Positions 36,790 to 45,470 are shown, counted from the first letter of the stretch. The stretch: DNA of 64,000 nucleotides from Rhodospirillales bacterium (GCA_021775095.1 JAJFII010000032.1:1-64000), one strand, 5' to 3'. A program made the numbers and translations. The notes: generated from the sequence alone by a model not told the origin.

Positions 36790-38041
36790 CGTAGGCTCCA
36801 TATACCGCGTCAATTCCGGCACCGGCGGGTGCTCCATATCCGTTTCGCCGCAGGACCGCATCGAGCGACGCAATACAGCGCAGGATGTTTGTTTTCTGGC
36901 ACACGTAACCCATGGTTCCAATGCGCCAGATGACCCCGTGCAAGGCACCAAATGACGTGCCGATTTCAATCCCGAAATCGACCAGCAATTCGGTCCGCAA
37001 CCGGTCGGCGTCGACCCCGTCCGGGATGTAAACCCCGGTGACGTTATCCATGCGGTTTTTTTCGTCTCCATATAGCTTGAGGCCCATGGCCTGCAGGCCG
37101 GCCCTGAGACCGGCGCTGGCCAGTTGGTGACGGGCAAAGGTGTGGTCGAGGCCTTCGCCCAGCACCACCCGGGCACATTCCCGCGCCGCATAAAGCATGG
37201 AGGTCGATTCCGTATGGTGATTTAATCGGTCCGGTCCCCAATAATCCATCAACATGGCCAGATCAAAATAGTTGGATTGAATGCGCTGGCCGGGTGCCGC
37301 GACATACCCGCTCGGGCGAATGCCTTCTTCGATGTGTTTGCGCGACGTCACAAGATCGGCGACCCGGTCGTTAAAGGTGATCGGTGACGACCCCGGCGGC
37401 CCGGACATACATTTTTGCAAACCCGACGTGACGGCATCCAGTTGCCAGCCGTCGACTTCTACCGGCATGCCGCCCAGGGTCGCCGTTGCGTCGACATAAA
37501 ACAAAGCGTCAAATTCCCGGCAGGCTGCACCGATTTCGGCCAGCGGTTGCGCCATGGTTGTTGAGGTGTCGCCGTGGACCGTGGCGACGATGCGCGGCCG
37601 GTGGCGTTTGATCGCGTCACGAACCGCGTCGGCTTCGAAAACGGTGCCCCATTCGGTCTCGATGGTAACCACACGGCCGCCGCAGCGTTCACTGATTTCC
37701 TTGAGCAAATGGCCAAACCGGCCAAAGTTCAAAACCAGAACCACATCGCCCGGCGTGATCATCGATGTCAGGCAGGCTTCGATGCCGGCCCGCGCCGTGC
37801 CATTGACCAGCAGTGTCCAGCGATTCTGGGTTTGAAAAATCTGCCGGTACAGGACCATGACTTCGTTCATGTAACCGGTAAACTGCGGATCGAATTGACC
37901 CAACATGGGGGTCGCCATGGCCTGCAGGGCGCTCGGATATGCGTTAACCGGTCCGGGACCCATGAGCAGGCGCGGTGCCGGGTCCAGGGCAGTAAAAATT
38001 TCCGTATGTGTTGATTTGTCTAAGGGCATTCTATGTCTCAT
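36779..38041 (-). CDS. pucG: (S)-ureidoglycine-glyoxylate aminotransferase PucG
   Basis: A class V PLP aminotransferase (420 aa). The N-terminal R-L-L-M-G-P-G-P-V-N-A-Y-P and L-G-Q-F-D-P-Q-F-T-G-Y-M-N-E segments match the PucG/alanine-glyoxylate group. Catalytic Lys210 lies in S-G-L-Q-K-C and the PLP-ring Asp184 in Y-V-D-A-T. PucG converts ureidoglycine plus glyoxylate to oxalurate plus glycine. Its position right after allantoate amidohydrolase and before oxamate carbamoyltransferase fits this role better than general alanine-glyoxylate transamination. It overlaps the preceding gene by 11 bp; ATG 38029 is an alternative start. Confidence 0.87.
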   Translation of the reverse strand: MRHRMPLDKSTHTEIFTALDPAPRLLMGPGPVNAYPSALQAMATPMLGQFDPQFTGYMNEVMVLYRQIFQTQNRWTLLVNGTARAGIEACLTSMITPGDVVLVLNFGRFGHLLKEISERCGGRVVTIETEWGTVFEADAVRDAIKRHRPRIVATVHGDTSTTMAQPLAEIGAACREFDALFYVDATATLGGMPVEVDGWQLDAVTSGLQKCMSGPPGSSPITFNDRVADLVTSRKHIEEGIRPSGYVAAPGQRIQSNYFDLAMLMDYWGPDRLNHHTESTSMLYAARECARVVLGEGLDHTFARHQLASAGLRAGLQAMGLKLYGDEKNRMDNVTGVYIPDGVDADRLRTELLVDFGIEIGTSFGALHGVIWRIGTMGYVCQKTNILRCIASLDAVLRRNGYGAPAGAGIDAVYGAYDGK

Positions 38042-39296
38042 TCAGGGGTTCGAAATTTTGAATAAAATGGAGCACGGCGCGGGCGCTGGCGTCGGCGTCG
38101 GCCTCGGTAATGGATTCCGCCGGATGATGGGAAATGCCGCCTTTGCAGCGTACAAACAACATACCGACGTCGGTAATATGGGCCATCGCCATGCCATCGT
38201 GGCCGGCGCCGCTCATCAGGCGTTTGGCCGGGTGTTGGGTTCTGATCAGGGCGCTTTCCAATTGCTCCATGAGCCAGGGTGCGCACTGGCAACCGTCGGA
38301 TTCATGGATAACGTCGATGGTTAAATCGACTTCCCGCTGCTGACAGAGGGTTTCGATTTCGCCGCAAACATCTTTGACCGCCTGGCGGCGCAGGGCATCG
38401 TCGCCGGCCCGGATATCGATGGTAAATATGGCTTTTCCCGGGATCACATTAACCGCCCCCGGGGCGGCGGAAATCCGGCCGACGGTACCGACCAGTCCGG
38501 GTTTTGACGAACAATAGGTTTCGACCGTCAATATGGCCTGGGCGGCGGCCGTCAAAGCGTCGCGCCGACGGTCCATGGGCACGGTCCCGGCATGGCCGGC
38601 AAAACCTGTTACGGTGGCCGACAAACGGGTGCCGCCGGCAATTGCCGTGACCACGCCCAGGGCCAGACCTTCCTCTTCGAGGACCGGCCCCTGTTCGATG
38701 TGCAACTCGAAAAACGCCAGCACGTCCTTTTTACTGCGTGCCAGCGACGGGATGTCATTGGGTTCCGTGCCAAAGGCGCGCAAGGCGTCGGCCATGGCGA
38801 TATTGTCGTTATCAGTGGTTTCCAGGGCTGCCATATCAAAGGTGCCGGCAATGGCCCGGCTGCCCAGCAAGGTGGAATTAAACCGCACCCCTTCCTCATC
38901 ACAAAAGGCGATGATTTCGATGGCAAAGGGAAACCGCTGGTCGGTATTGTTAAAATGTTCGACACAACTGATTGGCACCACAACCCCCATGGCACCATCA
39001 TATTTGCCGCCCTGGCGAACCGTATCCTGGTGGGAACCGATGACCAATGCGGGCGCGTCGGCGGCGGTGCCTTCATACCGGCCAACAACGTTGCCAACCG
39101 CATCGACGTGGGCTGACATGCCGGCATCGCGCATCCACGCCTGGATCATTTCGGCGGCCTGATGGTGTTCCTTGGTGGCGAAGCAGCGGGTGACACCGTC
39201 ACCGCCTTCGCTAAATAGAGAAAGGGCTTCCAGGCGGCGCATCAAAGTTGCCCCCGGATTAAACTCACTGGGATTTTTTTGCATTGGTCCTGCCAT
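38031..39296 (-). CDS. allC: Allantoate amidohydrolase (M20 family)
   Basis: Zn-dependent amidohydrolase of the allantoate/ureidoglycolate/carbamoylase group (421 aa), converting allantoate to ureidoglycine, CO2 and ammonia. Metal ligands are visible in G-S-H-Q-D-T-V, Y-D-G-A-M-G-V, D-E-E-G-V-R-F, E-L-H-I-E-Q-G-P and the C-terminal G-I-S-H-H-P-A-E. Hydantoinase-type carbamoylases share these motifs; the allantoate call relies on the following pucG and all genes. It is the first gene of the eight-gene run. The ATG at 39284 has a better ribosome binding site (AGGA) than the one at 39296. Confidence 0.82.
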   Translation of the reverse strand: MAGPMQKNPSEFNPGATLMRRLEALSLFSEGGDGVTRCFATKEHHQAAEMIQAWMRDAGMSAHVDAVGNVVGRYEGTAADAPALVIGSHQDTVRQGGKYDGAMGVVVPISCVEHFNNTDQRFPFAIEIIAFCDEEGVRFNSTLLGSRAIAGTFDMAALETTDNDNIAMADALRAFGTEPNDIPSLARSKKDVLAFFELHIEQGPVLEEEGLALGVVTAIAGGTRLSATVTGFAGHAGTVPMDRRRDALTAAAQAILTVETYCSSKPGLVGTVGRISAAPGAVNVIPGKAIFTIDIRAGDDALRRQAVKDVCGEIETLCQQREVDLTIDVIHESDGCQCAPWLMEQLESALIRTQHPAKRLMSGAGHDGMAMAHITDVGMLFVRCKGGISHHPAESITEADADASARAVLHFIQNFEPLNET

Positions 39297-39710
39297 TCCG
39301 TTGATCCCTGTGTTATTAGCATTTCAGGGCCCGTGATCACAGGCGGTTGGGCGGGGCTATTGCCAATTAATTTTTGATAGAGAATTTAATTTTATTTGAA
39401 ACCAACCGGACCCACCGGTCCTGATCGCGCTTTCCGGTGCCTCCTCAAGAAACGTTTACATGGTCAGCACGACCGGACATCCTTCGATCACGGGTCACAG
39501 GTATCTCCGGCCCCGATAACTGATCTGAGACGATTTTTCTCAACCACCAGCCAACAGATGGCAGCCCGGTTGTACAGGGGATTGGCGGCCTTCCGTCGGT
39601 ATTTAACTCTGTATCGCGCCTATCGTTGGTTACAAGCACTTAGTGCACCGTGTCGGTGTTGGGTTAGGACGAGACGTGGAACGAGCGAGCGGGAAGATGT
39701 TGATCGATGA
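39297..39710. other. Gene-free stretch upstream of the allantoate operon
   Basis: About 414 bp without a supportable gene. It must hold the promoter of the minus-strand operon; AT-rich DNA lies at 39360-39400. The segment CCGTGATCACAGG (39331-39343) contains the 8-bp palindrome GTGATCAC and could be a regulator site, but no adjacent regulator gene supports it. Frames crossing 39400-39700 look non-coding. Confidence 0.4.
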
Positions 39711-40325
39711 TCAGACACCTTTTGGTCTCACCAACAAAAGTTTGATGATATCCTTGTAAAGGAACTTCGTTTCCACCAACTCCAGTCCGGCGGCTTCCAA
39801 GTATTGTTCGGTATTTCGGTCGAACTCGGCACCGTAGGCATAGCGCACCCAAGGTGCCCACAGTTTCATAATGAAACGTTGCAGGGGTTTTTCCGAATAA
39901 GCGTATTCCAATATGTGGATGACACCATCGGTACGGCATACCCGGCACAGTTCTTCGAGGGCCGGTTTCTGATATTCAGCGTCGAGCACGCAAAACAGGA
40001 AAGTCGAGACGATGGCGTCGAAACTGTCGTCGGCGAAATCCATCTCCGTCACATTCATTTCCTTAAGGTTGACCATCGTGCCGAGCTTATCCCGGCGGTG
40101 CCGGGCACGGGCCAGCATGGCCGGGCTTAAATCGATGCCTGTTACCATGGTGTTATGGGGGTAGTAGGGGAAATTACGCCCAGTACCAACGCCTGCATCA
40201 AGCAAATCGCCCTTCAGTCCATTAAACAGAACTTGGCGTAAGGGTTTGTAACGAACCCACTCAAATGGTAGGTCGAGGATGTCATATAGCCGGGCAATAC
40301 GGTTATATATTTTTTGTTTGCTAAT
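39711..40325 (-). CDS. Class I SAM-dependent methyltransferase, apparent AUU start
   Basis: A methyltransferase of about 204 aa with motif I L-L-D-A-G-V-G-T-G-R-N, the G-I-D-L-S-P-A-M-L-A motif and a D-S-F-D-A-I-V-S motif. Homologous-looking sequence (K-Q-K-I-Y-N-R-I-A-R-L-Y-D, then W-V-R-Y-K-P-L-R) extends well upstream of the first TTG at 40205, with no ATG, GTG or TTG at the right place. Instead ATT (40325-40323) stands 6 bases after a consensus AAGGAG (40337-40332), where ATG would be expected. Either AUU initiates, as in infC of E. coli, or a start-codon mutation has weakened the gene. Substrate unknown. Confidence 0.7.
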   Translation of the reverse strand: MSKQKIYNRIARLYDILDLPFEWVRYKPLRQVLFNGLKGDLLDAGVGTGRNFPYYPHNTMVTGIDLSPAMLARARHRRDKLGTMVNLKEMNVTEMDFADDSFDAIVSTFLFCVLDAEYQKPALEELCRVCRTDGVIHILEYAYSEKPLQRFIMKLWAPWVRYAYGAEFDRNTEQYLEAAGLELVETKFLYKDIIKLLLVRPKGV

Positions 40326-40331
40326 AAGAAT

Positions 40332-40337
40332 CTCCTT
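40332..40337 (-). promoter_or_regulatory. Shine-Dalgarno that fixes the AUU start
   Basis: AAGGAG on the minus strand, 6 bases before ATT at 40325. It is the only good ribosome binding site for the methyltransferase frame and agrees with the upstream limit of conserved protein sequence. Confidence 0.6.
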
Positions 40338-40567
40338 GGGTCGATATTATAGGCGGAATTATCTTTCCAAACTTCGACCAAATAACGCTTCTTGGCCATG
40401 ACTGGCGGTCTCCGCAGCATATCTTTTATCCTGTGGTATTCTATAGATTACCAATCAAAAAAGATTGATTATTCGGATTCGATCCAGACGCCCTCAACTG
40501 ATGTTTCCAAGATTGGCTCCTATTGATTTAAGTTTGTTAATACATGCAGCCAAGTCGACCTCCGGCG

Positions 40568-40834
40568 CTACCGATCCGGGCTGTCCAGTCCGGTAAGCCG
40601 CAGCAGATCTTCATTGGCGCGGCGCATGTGGGCCTGCTTGGCGGCCCGGGCTTTTTTTTGGGTTCGCGCTTTCAGGGCTTTTAATCTGCGTTTAGGGTCG
40701 CCTACGGAAGCAGTTGCGATGTCGCTCGAGTTCAGGTGCGCGTGCACCTTCCCCGACACAGGTTCGACGTTGTGCATGGCCGACAAATCGTGAACAAACC
40801 GCCCAAAAAACCCCCTGGACCCGGACTGACCCAT
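40568..40834 (-). CDS. Small basic protein of unknown function
   Basis: An 88-aa frame with a strongly basic middle (K-R-R-L-K-A-L-K-A-R-T-Q-K-K-A-R-A-A-K) and a C-terminus N-E-D-L-L-R-L-T-G-L-D-S-P-D-R. No membrane segment or recognised domain. The ribosome binding site is weak. The residue bias could reflect a genuine nucleic-acid-binding protein or a chance frame. Confidence 0.4.
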   Translation of the reverse strand: MGQSGSRGFFGRFVHDLSAMHNVEPVSGKVHAHLNSSDIATASVGDPKRRLKALKARTQKKARAAKQAHMRRANEDLLRLTGLDSPDR

Positions 40835-40987
40835 TGGTTAATAAAAGTCAATTGGCGAGGGGGTCAGGTCAATTTTACGTCAAAAAAATAAATCCATTTT
40901 TTAAAAGTTCCGCCGGGTCTACTCTGGCAAAAGAATTTTTGTTGATGGACAGCAAAATATATCTTTTACGCCCGAGGAACTGACGCA

Positions 40988-41752
40988 ATGGGAACACAGC
41001 GGACACAATTAGACGATATCGGTGGCAAAACCGCCCTGGTAACCGGAGCGGCCGGCAGTATCGGGGCGGCGATAACCCGGTTTCTGGCGGAAGACGGGGT
41101 CCGGGTGGTTGCCGTCGATATGGATCTGGACCGGTTGCGGTCAGTCACCGGTGATTTTGAGGGCGAAGTGTTGCCCTACGTCATGGACGTATCCAAGGAA
41201 GCCGATGTGGCCACGGCCATGGCAAAAATCCGCAGTGAGGTGGGCGACATTGATATCCTGGTCAACGTCGCCGGTATATTATCCAATAACAAACTGATGC
41301 AGACATCGGCCGAGGAATGGCATCACATCCATGCGGTCAATCTGGATGGCCCGTTTTTCCTGTCCAAAGAAGTTTTGCCGGCCATGGAAAAAGCCGGCTG
41401 GGGCCGGATCGTCAATATTGCCTCCTATGCCTGGAAATCAGGCGGCAAAACCTCGGGCACCGCTTATTCCTCGTCGAAGGCGGCAATGGTTGGTTTGACC
41501 TTTGCCATTGCCAAACAGGCGGCGGAATTTGGCGTGACCGTCAACGGCATCGCGCCGGCTTATGTCATGTCGCCGATGGTGACCGAACAACTGAGCGAAC
41601 AGCAACGCCAGAAAATGATGTCTGAAATTCCCGTGCGCCGGTTCTCGGAGCCGGAAGAAATTGCCAATTGTGTGCGCTTTCTGGCGTCGCCCATGTCGGC
41701 TTTCATCACCGGTGAAATTATTGATATGAACGGTGGATTTCAGTTTGACTAG
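40988..41752 (+). CDS. SDR-family oxidoreductase
   Basis: Classical short-chain dehydrogenase/reductase, 254 aa. Cofactor motif T-G-A-A-G-S-I-G (19-26), N-V-A-G (93-96), catalytic Ser146, Tyr160 and Lys164 (Y-S-S-S-K), and the C-terminal N-G-G-F-Q. A good GAGGAA ribosome binding site is present. It is the first of three overlapping or closely spaced genes with a mannitol-dehydrogenase-family and an enolase-superfamily enzyme, pointing to oxidation of a sugar or sugar acid, probably with NAD. Confidence 0.9.
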   Translation: MGTQRTQLDDIGGKTALVTGAAGSIGAAITRFLAEDGVRVVAVDMDLDRLRSVTGDFEGEVLPYVMDVSKEADVATAMAKIRSEVGDIDILVNVAGILSNNKLMQTSAEEWHHIHAVNLDGPFFLSKEVLPAMEKAGWGRIVNIASYAWKSGGKTSGTAYSSSKAAMVGLTFAIAKQAAEFGVTVNGIAPAYVMSPMVTEQLSEQQRQKMMSEIPVRRFSEPEEIANCVRFLASPMSAFITGEIIDMNGGFQFD

Positions 41753-43223
41753 GAAACCCCTGGATACGACCACCATGGCCGATCTGGGCCCGGCGGTGGA
41801 CAGACCATCGGCCGTGGTTTTGGCCGCCGGGACGGGGATCGTGCATTTGGGCATCGGCGCATTTCACCGGGCCCACCAGGCGGTTTATACGGAAGACGCG
41901 ATCAATCGGGCCGGTGGCAACTGGCGGATATTGGGGGTCAGTCTGCGTGGTGCCGCTGTTCGCGACCGCATGCGCAAACAGAACCATTTGTATTCGGTGA
42001 CCGAACGCTCTGGCGGCGGCGACCGGGCCCGCATTATCGGCGTGGTTGGCGCGGTTTTATTCGCACCGGAAAACCCGGGCGCTGTCATCGCCGCCATCGC
42101 CGACCGGAAGATCCACGTGGTCTCTTTGACGGTCACGGAAAAGGGTTACAACCAGGATCCCGCATCCGGATCGTTGTTGAGCGAAGGGGCCGACATTAAA
42201 AATGACCTGGATCTGACAAACCCGCCAAAAACCGCCATTGGCTATTTGGTCCGTGGTCTGGCCGCACGCCGGCAAGCGGCGGCCGGACCGCTCAATGTCA
42301 TCAGTTGTGATAACCTGCCCGACAATGGCCGGGTCCTCGAAGGACTGGTTCTTGAGTTCTGTGATTTGGCCGTGCCCGACCTGGCCGGCTGGATCAAAAC
42401 CAACGTCGCCTTTCCCTGCACCATGGTCGACCGTATTGTCCCCGCCGCCAGCGACGAGGCCCTGCAACTGGTTGCCAATAACCTGGGGCTGGCCGATGAT
42501 CTGGCGTTGCTGACAGAACCCTTCAAACAATGGGTGATTGAAGACAAATTTGTCGCACCACGGCCCGCCTGGGAACAGGTGGGCGCGCAGATTGTCGACA
42601 ACGTTGCGGCCTTCGAGGCGCTGAAATTACGGTTGCTCAATGGCAGCCATTCGACGATCGCCTATTTGGGCTATTTGGCCGGGTTTGAGACGGTCTCGGA
42701 TGCCGTCGCCGTTCCCCAGTTTAAAACCTTTGTCCGCCAGTTGATGGATGAAGAGGCAACGCCGACCCTGCAAATTCCACCGGGGTTTGATGTAGCGGGT
42801 TACAAAGACCAACTGCTGGAGCGGTTTTCCAACCCCACACTGGCCCACAAAACCTGGCAGATCGCCATGGATGGCTCGCAAAAGTTGCCCCAGCGGTTGC
42901 TCCATATGTTGTATCAGAACATCCGTTCCGGCGGCGCAACAGGGGCGACCGCTTTGGCCGTTGCCGCGTGGATGCAATATGTCGGCGCTAGGGATGAGGC
43001 GGGTCAACCGATCGAGGTTTCTGATCCCCTGGCCGAGACCTTTAAACAGATCCATGACAAGGCGGACGGCGACGCAAAAAAAATCGTCGACGGGTTTTTG
43101 GCGCTAAAGGCGATTTTTGGCGATCCGCAAGGGCAGCCGGCGGGGCTGGATTTTCTCTTGTTTGATGCCTTAAGCCAGTTGCGCGCCCACGGTGCCATGG
43201 ATTGCATCACCAACTACTGTTGA
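41733..43223 (+). CDS. Mannitol dehydrogenase family (fructuronate reductase-like)
   Basis: Polyol/uronate oxidoreductase of the long-chain mannitol dehydrogenase family, 496 aa in the longest reading. N-terminal H-L-G-I-G-A-F-H-R-A-H-Q (about residues 38-49), V-S-L-T-V-T-E-K-G-Y near residue 130, N-V-I-S-C-D-N-L-P-D-N-G near residue 193 and the catalytic-region K-L-R-L-L-N-G-S-H-S near residue 298 are all family motifs. The start is uncertain: GTG 41733, TTG 41745 (overlapping the SDR stop, TTGACTAG) or ATG 41775. UxuB-type fructuronate to mannonate reduction is the most likely role. Confidence 0.85.
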   Translation: MDFSLTRKPLDTTTMADLGPAVDRPSAVVLAAGTGIVHLGIGAFHRAHQAVYTEDAINRAGGNWRILGVSLRGAAVRDRMRKQNHLYSVTERSGGGDRARIIGVVGAVLFAPENPGAVIAAIADRKIHVVSLTVTEKGYNQDPASGSLLSEGADIKNDLDLTNPPKTAIGYLVRGLAARRQAAAGPLNVISCDNLPDNGRVLEGLVLEFCDLAVPDLAGWIKTNVAFPCTMVDRIVPAASDEALQLVANNLGLADDLALLTEPFKQWVIEDKFVAPRPAWEQVGAQIVDNVAAFEALKLRLLNGSHSTIAYLGYLAGFETVSDAVAVPQFKTFVRQLMDEEATPTLQIPPGFDVAGYKDQLLERFSNPTLAHKTWQIAMDGSQKLPQRLLHMLYQNIRSGGATGATALAVAAWMQYVGARDEAGQPIEVSDPLAETFKQIHDKADGDAKKIVDGFLALKAIFGDPQGQPAGLDFLLFDALSQLRAHGAMDCITNYC

Positions 43224-43242
43224 CCACGAGGAGATTGTTGCC

Positions 43243-44328
43243 ATGATCGCTAAAATCCAAACCCTGGAAAGCCGCTGTTACCGGTTACCCCTGCCGGTCA
43301 CGTTGTCGGATTCTACCCACGGCGAGATGACCCATTTTGAATTGATTACCGTCCGCATCACCGACAGTGACGGGGTAGAAGGGGTCGGTTATTCCTATAC
43401 GGTCAACCATGGCGGCCGGGCCGTGCAAACGATGATCGAACAGGATCTGGCACCGTTGCTGGTGGGCGACGATCCGACCCGTATCGCTGCCATTTGGCAA
43501 AAAATGTGGTGGGCAGTCCATTATATCGGGCGCGGCGGCATTGCGTCTTTCGCCATTTCCGCCATCGATATCGCGCTCTGGGACCTGGCGGCCAAACGCC
43601 AGAACCTGCCGCTCTGGAAGCTGCTGGGCGGACATGATGCCAAAGTCAAAGCCTATGCCGGCGGCATTGATTTGATGTTCACCTTGGACGAATTGCTGGC
43701 GCAAACCGATGGTAATCTGGCGAAAGGATTTAAGGCCATTAAAATGAAGGTCGGGCGCGACAATTTGGCAGAGGACGTCGCCCGGGTCGAAGCCATGCGG
43801 GCCCACCTGGCCGACGATGTCACCTTGATGGCCGATGCCAATATGCGCTGGTCCCGCGACGAAGCGCTGCGCGCCTGCAAAGCCCTGGCCGATACCGGCC
43901 TGTTCTGGATCGAAGAACCCTTGATCCCCGACGATGAGATCGGCCACGCCAATTTGTTGCAGGCCTGCAACCTGCCCATTGCGACCGGTGAAAACTTCCA
44001 TAGCTTGTATGAATTTGAACGGATGATCCGCGCCGGTGGTGTCAGTTTTCCGGAACCCGATGTTTCGAACTGCGGCGGTATCACCGTATGGATGAAGGTC
44101 GCGACCCTGGCGGAAGCCGCCAATTTGAAAGTCACGTCGCACGGGGTGCACGACATTCATGTCCATCTGCTGGCGTCCGTCAGCAACAAATCCTTCCTCG
44201 AGGTGCACGGTTTTGGCCTGGAACGTTATATCGCCGAACCCCTGCAGATCGTCGACGGGTTTGCCACCGCACCGGATCGGCCCGGCCATGGGGTTGAATT
44301 GGATTGGCCTGCGTTGGATAAGTTTTGA
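43243..44328 (+). CDS. Enolase-superfamily acid-sugar dehydratase (MR type)
   Basis: Mandelate-racemase/muconate-lactonizing-family protein, 361 aa. The start was moved to the ATG at 43243 because GAGGAG lies 9 bases upstream; a frame from 43192 adds 17 unlikely residues. Active-site pattern: K167-x-K169 (I-K-M-K-V-G), metal ligands D198, E224 and E250, and a His300-Asp273 dyad (P-E-P-D and S-H-G). Lys facing a His-Asp dyad is the mandelate racemase/acid-sugar dehydratase arrangement. With UxuB and SDR neighbours, a dehydratase for an aldonate or aldarate is likely; the exact sugar is unknown. Confidence 0.87.
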   Translation: MIAKIQTLESRCYRLPLPVTLSDSTHGEMTHFELITVRITDSDGVEGVGYSYTVNHGGRAVQTMIEQDLAPLLVGDDPTRIAAIWQKMWWAVHYIGRGGIASFAISAIDIALWDLAAKRQNLPLWKLLGGHDAKVKAYAGGIDLMFTLDELLAQTDGNLAKGFKAIKMKVGRDNLAEDVARVEAMRAHLADDVTLMADANMRWSRDEALRACKALADTGLFWIEEPLIPDDEIGHANLLQACNLPIATGENFHSLYEFERMIRAGGVSFPEPDVSNCGGITVWMKVATLAEAANLKVTSHGVHDIHVHLLASVSNKSFLEVHGFGLERYIAEPLQIVDGFATAPDRPGHGVELDWPALDKF

Positions 44329-44406
44329 CCCTAATTCCCTTTTGCTGCCGGTGCGCCTATTATTGGTGAAGGTGTTTAAACCGGCTCATCGACGTGGGAG
44401 GTTCGG

Positions 44407-45465
44407 CTGTCCAGATTAACACAATCCCGGTTGCGGCTGTTTATGGTACTTGTTGTCCTGTCGACCCTGGCCGGACTGCTCGAGGGGTTTTTGGCGCACC
44501 ACGAGGACAGCCACACCATGGCCATGCACCTGGCACAAAGCGGGACCAACTGGCTGGTTGGCAGTTGCCTGCTGTGGTCGTTTGAGATTTATTTTCTGCC
44601 AAGCCGGTTGGGTGTGGCGATCCGGCGCATGCATTTTATCGGCGCGATTGCCGTAAAGTCGCTGCTGGTTGTGGTTACGGTAATCGCTGTCGCGTTATTC
44701 GGCCGGTTGGTTTTTCAGGGGCTTTTTGACTTCGGGTTTTTCCTCGAGCCGGCGTTTTACCGCATAATGGCGATGGTTTTTATTGTCATCATCTTGTTGC
44801 AGACGACAACCCAGATCGTTCGCATTGTCGGTGGCCGCGCCCCGGTCAATTTTGTCCTGGGTCGATATTACCGCCCGGTTCGGGAAAATACCGTGTTTTT
44901 GTTTCTGGATCTGGCCGGGTCAACGGCCCTGGCCGAAAAACTGGGTGACGTCGGTGTACAAACCATGATCACCAATTTCTTTTTTGATATCACCGAACCG
45001 ATCATTGAATGGGAGGGCGAAATCCACCGCTATGTGGGCGACCAGGTTGTCGTAACCTGGCCCCTGGCAACGGCACCGGAAAACCTGCGGGCCATAAACT
45101 GTTGTTTTGCCATCCAGGATTTTGTCGAAAAACGAAAATCCGTCTACGCAAAAAAATTCGGCACGGTGCCGGAATTTCGCATTGGGTTACACGGCGGGCC
45201 CGTTGTCATCAGCCAGGTTGGTGACCAGAAACAGGAGATCTCCTACTTTGGCGATACGGTCAACACCGCAGCGCGCATTGAACAAAAATGCAAGGAGCTG
45301 GATGAACCGCTGTTGATTTCCGCCGAACTGCTTGCCGTGACCGACCTCGCCGGAAAGTATCAGGCCGTCAGCAAGGGCTCCTATGTCCTAACGGGACGAC
45401 GCAATGCGACGGAACTTTTTGCCCTGGCGCGGCAATCGGTGTCGCCCGAAATTAATGGGTCCTGA
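44407..45465 (+). CDS. Membrane class III adenylate/guanylate cyclase, apparent CUG start
   Basis: Four to five N-terminal membrane helices (roughly residues 10-140) precede a class III cyclase domain (about 155-335). Metal Asp residues lie in F-L-D-L-A-G-S-T and R-Y-V-G-D-Q-V-V; the transition-state Asn and Arg are in G-D-T-V-N-T-A-A-R-I-E. The ribosome binding site GGGAGG (44396-44401) sits 5 bases before a CTG at 44407, in frame with the gene and giving M-S-R-L-T-Q-S-R. The next candidate, TTG 44431, has no ribosome binding site. A CUG start is therefore proposed (352 aa). The gene follows the sugar-acid operon by 78 bp. Confidence 0.82.
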   Translation: MSRLTQSRLRLFMVLVVLSTLAGLLEGFLAHHEDSHTMAMHLAQSGTNWLVGSCLLWSFEIYFLPSRLGVAIRRMHFIGAIAVKSLLVVVTVIAVALFGRLVFQGLFDFGFFLEPAFYRIMAMVFIVIILLQTTTQIVRIVGGRAPVNFVLGRYYRPVRENTVFLFLDLAGSTALAEKLGDVGVQTMITNFFFDITEPIIEWEGEIHRYVGDQVVVTWPLATAPENLRAINCCFAIQDFVEKRKSVYAKKFGTVPEFRIGLHGGPVVISQVGDQKQEISYFGDTVNTAARIEQKCKELDEPLLISAELLAVTDLAGKYQAVSKGSYVLTGRRNATELFALARQSVSPEINGS

Positions 45466-45470
45466 CCCTA
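45457..45470 (+). terminator. Dyad GGGTCCTGACCCTA overlapping the cyclase stop codon
   Basis: Exact copy of the 14 bases at 2556-2569; the cyclase TGA lies in its loop and right arm. No T-run. A related inverted version (GGGCCAGGACCC) stands at 55299-55310, at the end of the GntR gene. Confidence 0.35.

Noticed and set aside
36790-37191. Long N-terminal extension of the 59-aa microprotein
   Set aside because: The extension is pucG sequence in another frame; the ATG at 36789 gives the only part that resembles a conserved protein.
39396-39710. Plus-strand frame of 104 codons in the gap before the allantoate operon
   Set aside because: Composition is random (many Arg, Tyr and Trp), with no ribosome binding site and no domain.
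40214-40420. Minus-strand frame of 68 codons overlapping the methyltransferase start
   Set aside because: It lies out of frame over conserved methyltransferase sequence and shows no recognisable domain; the methyltransferase frame explains the DNA better.
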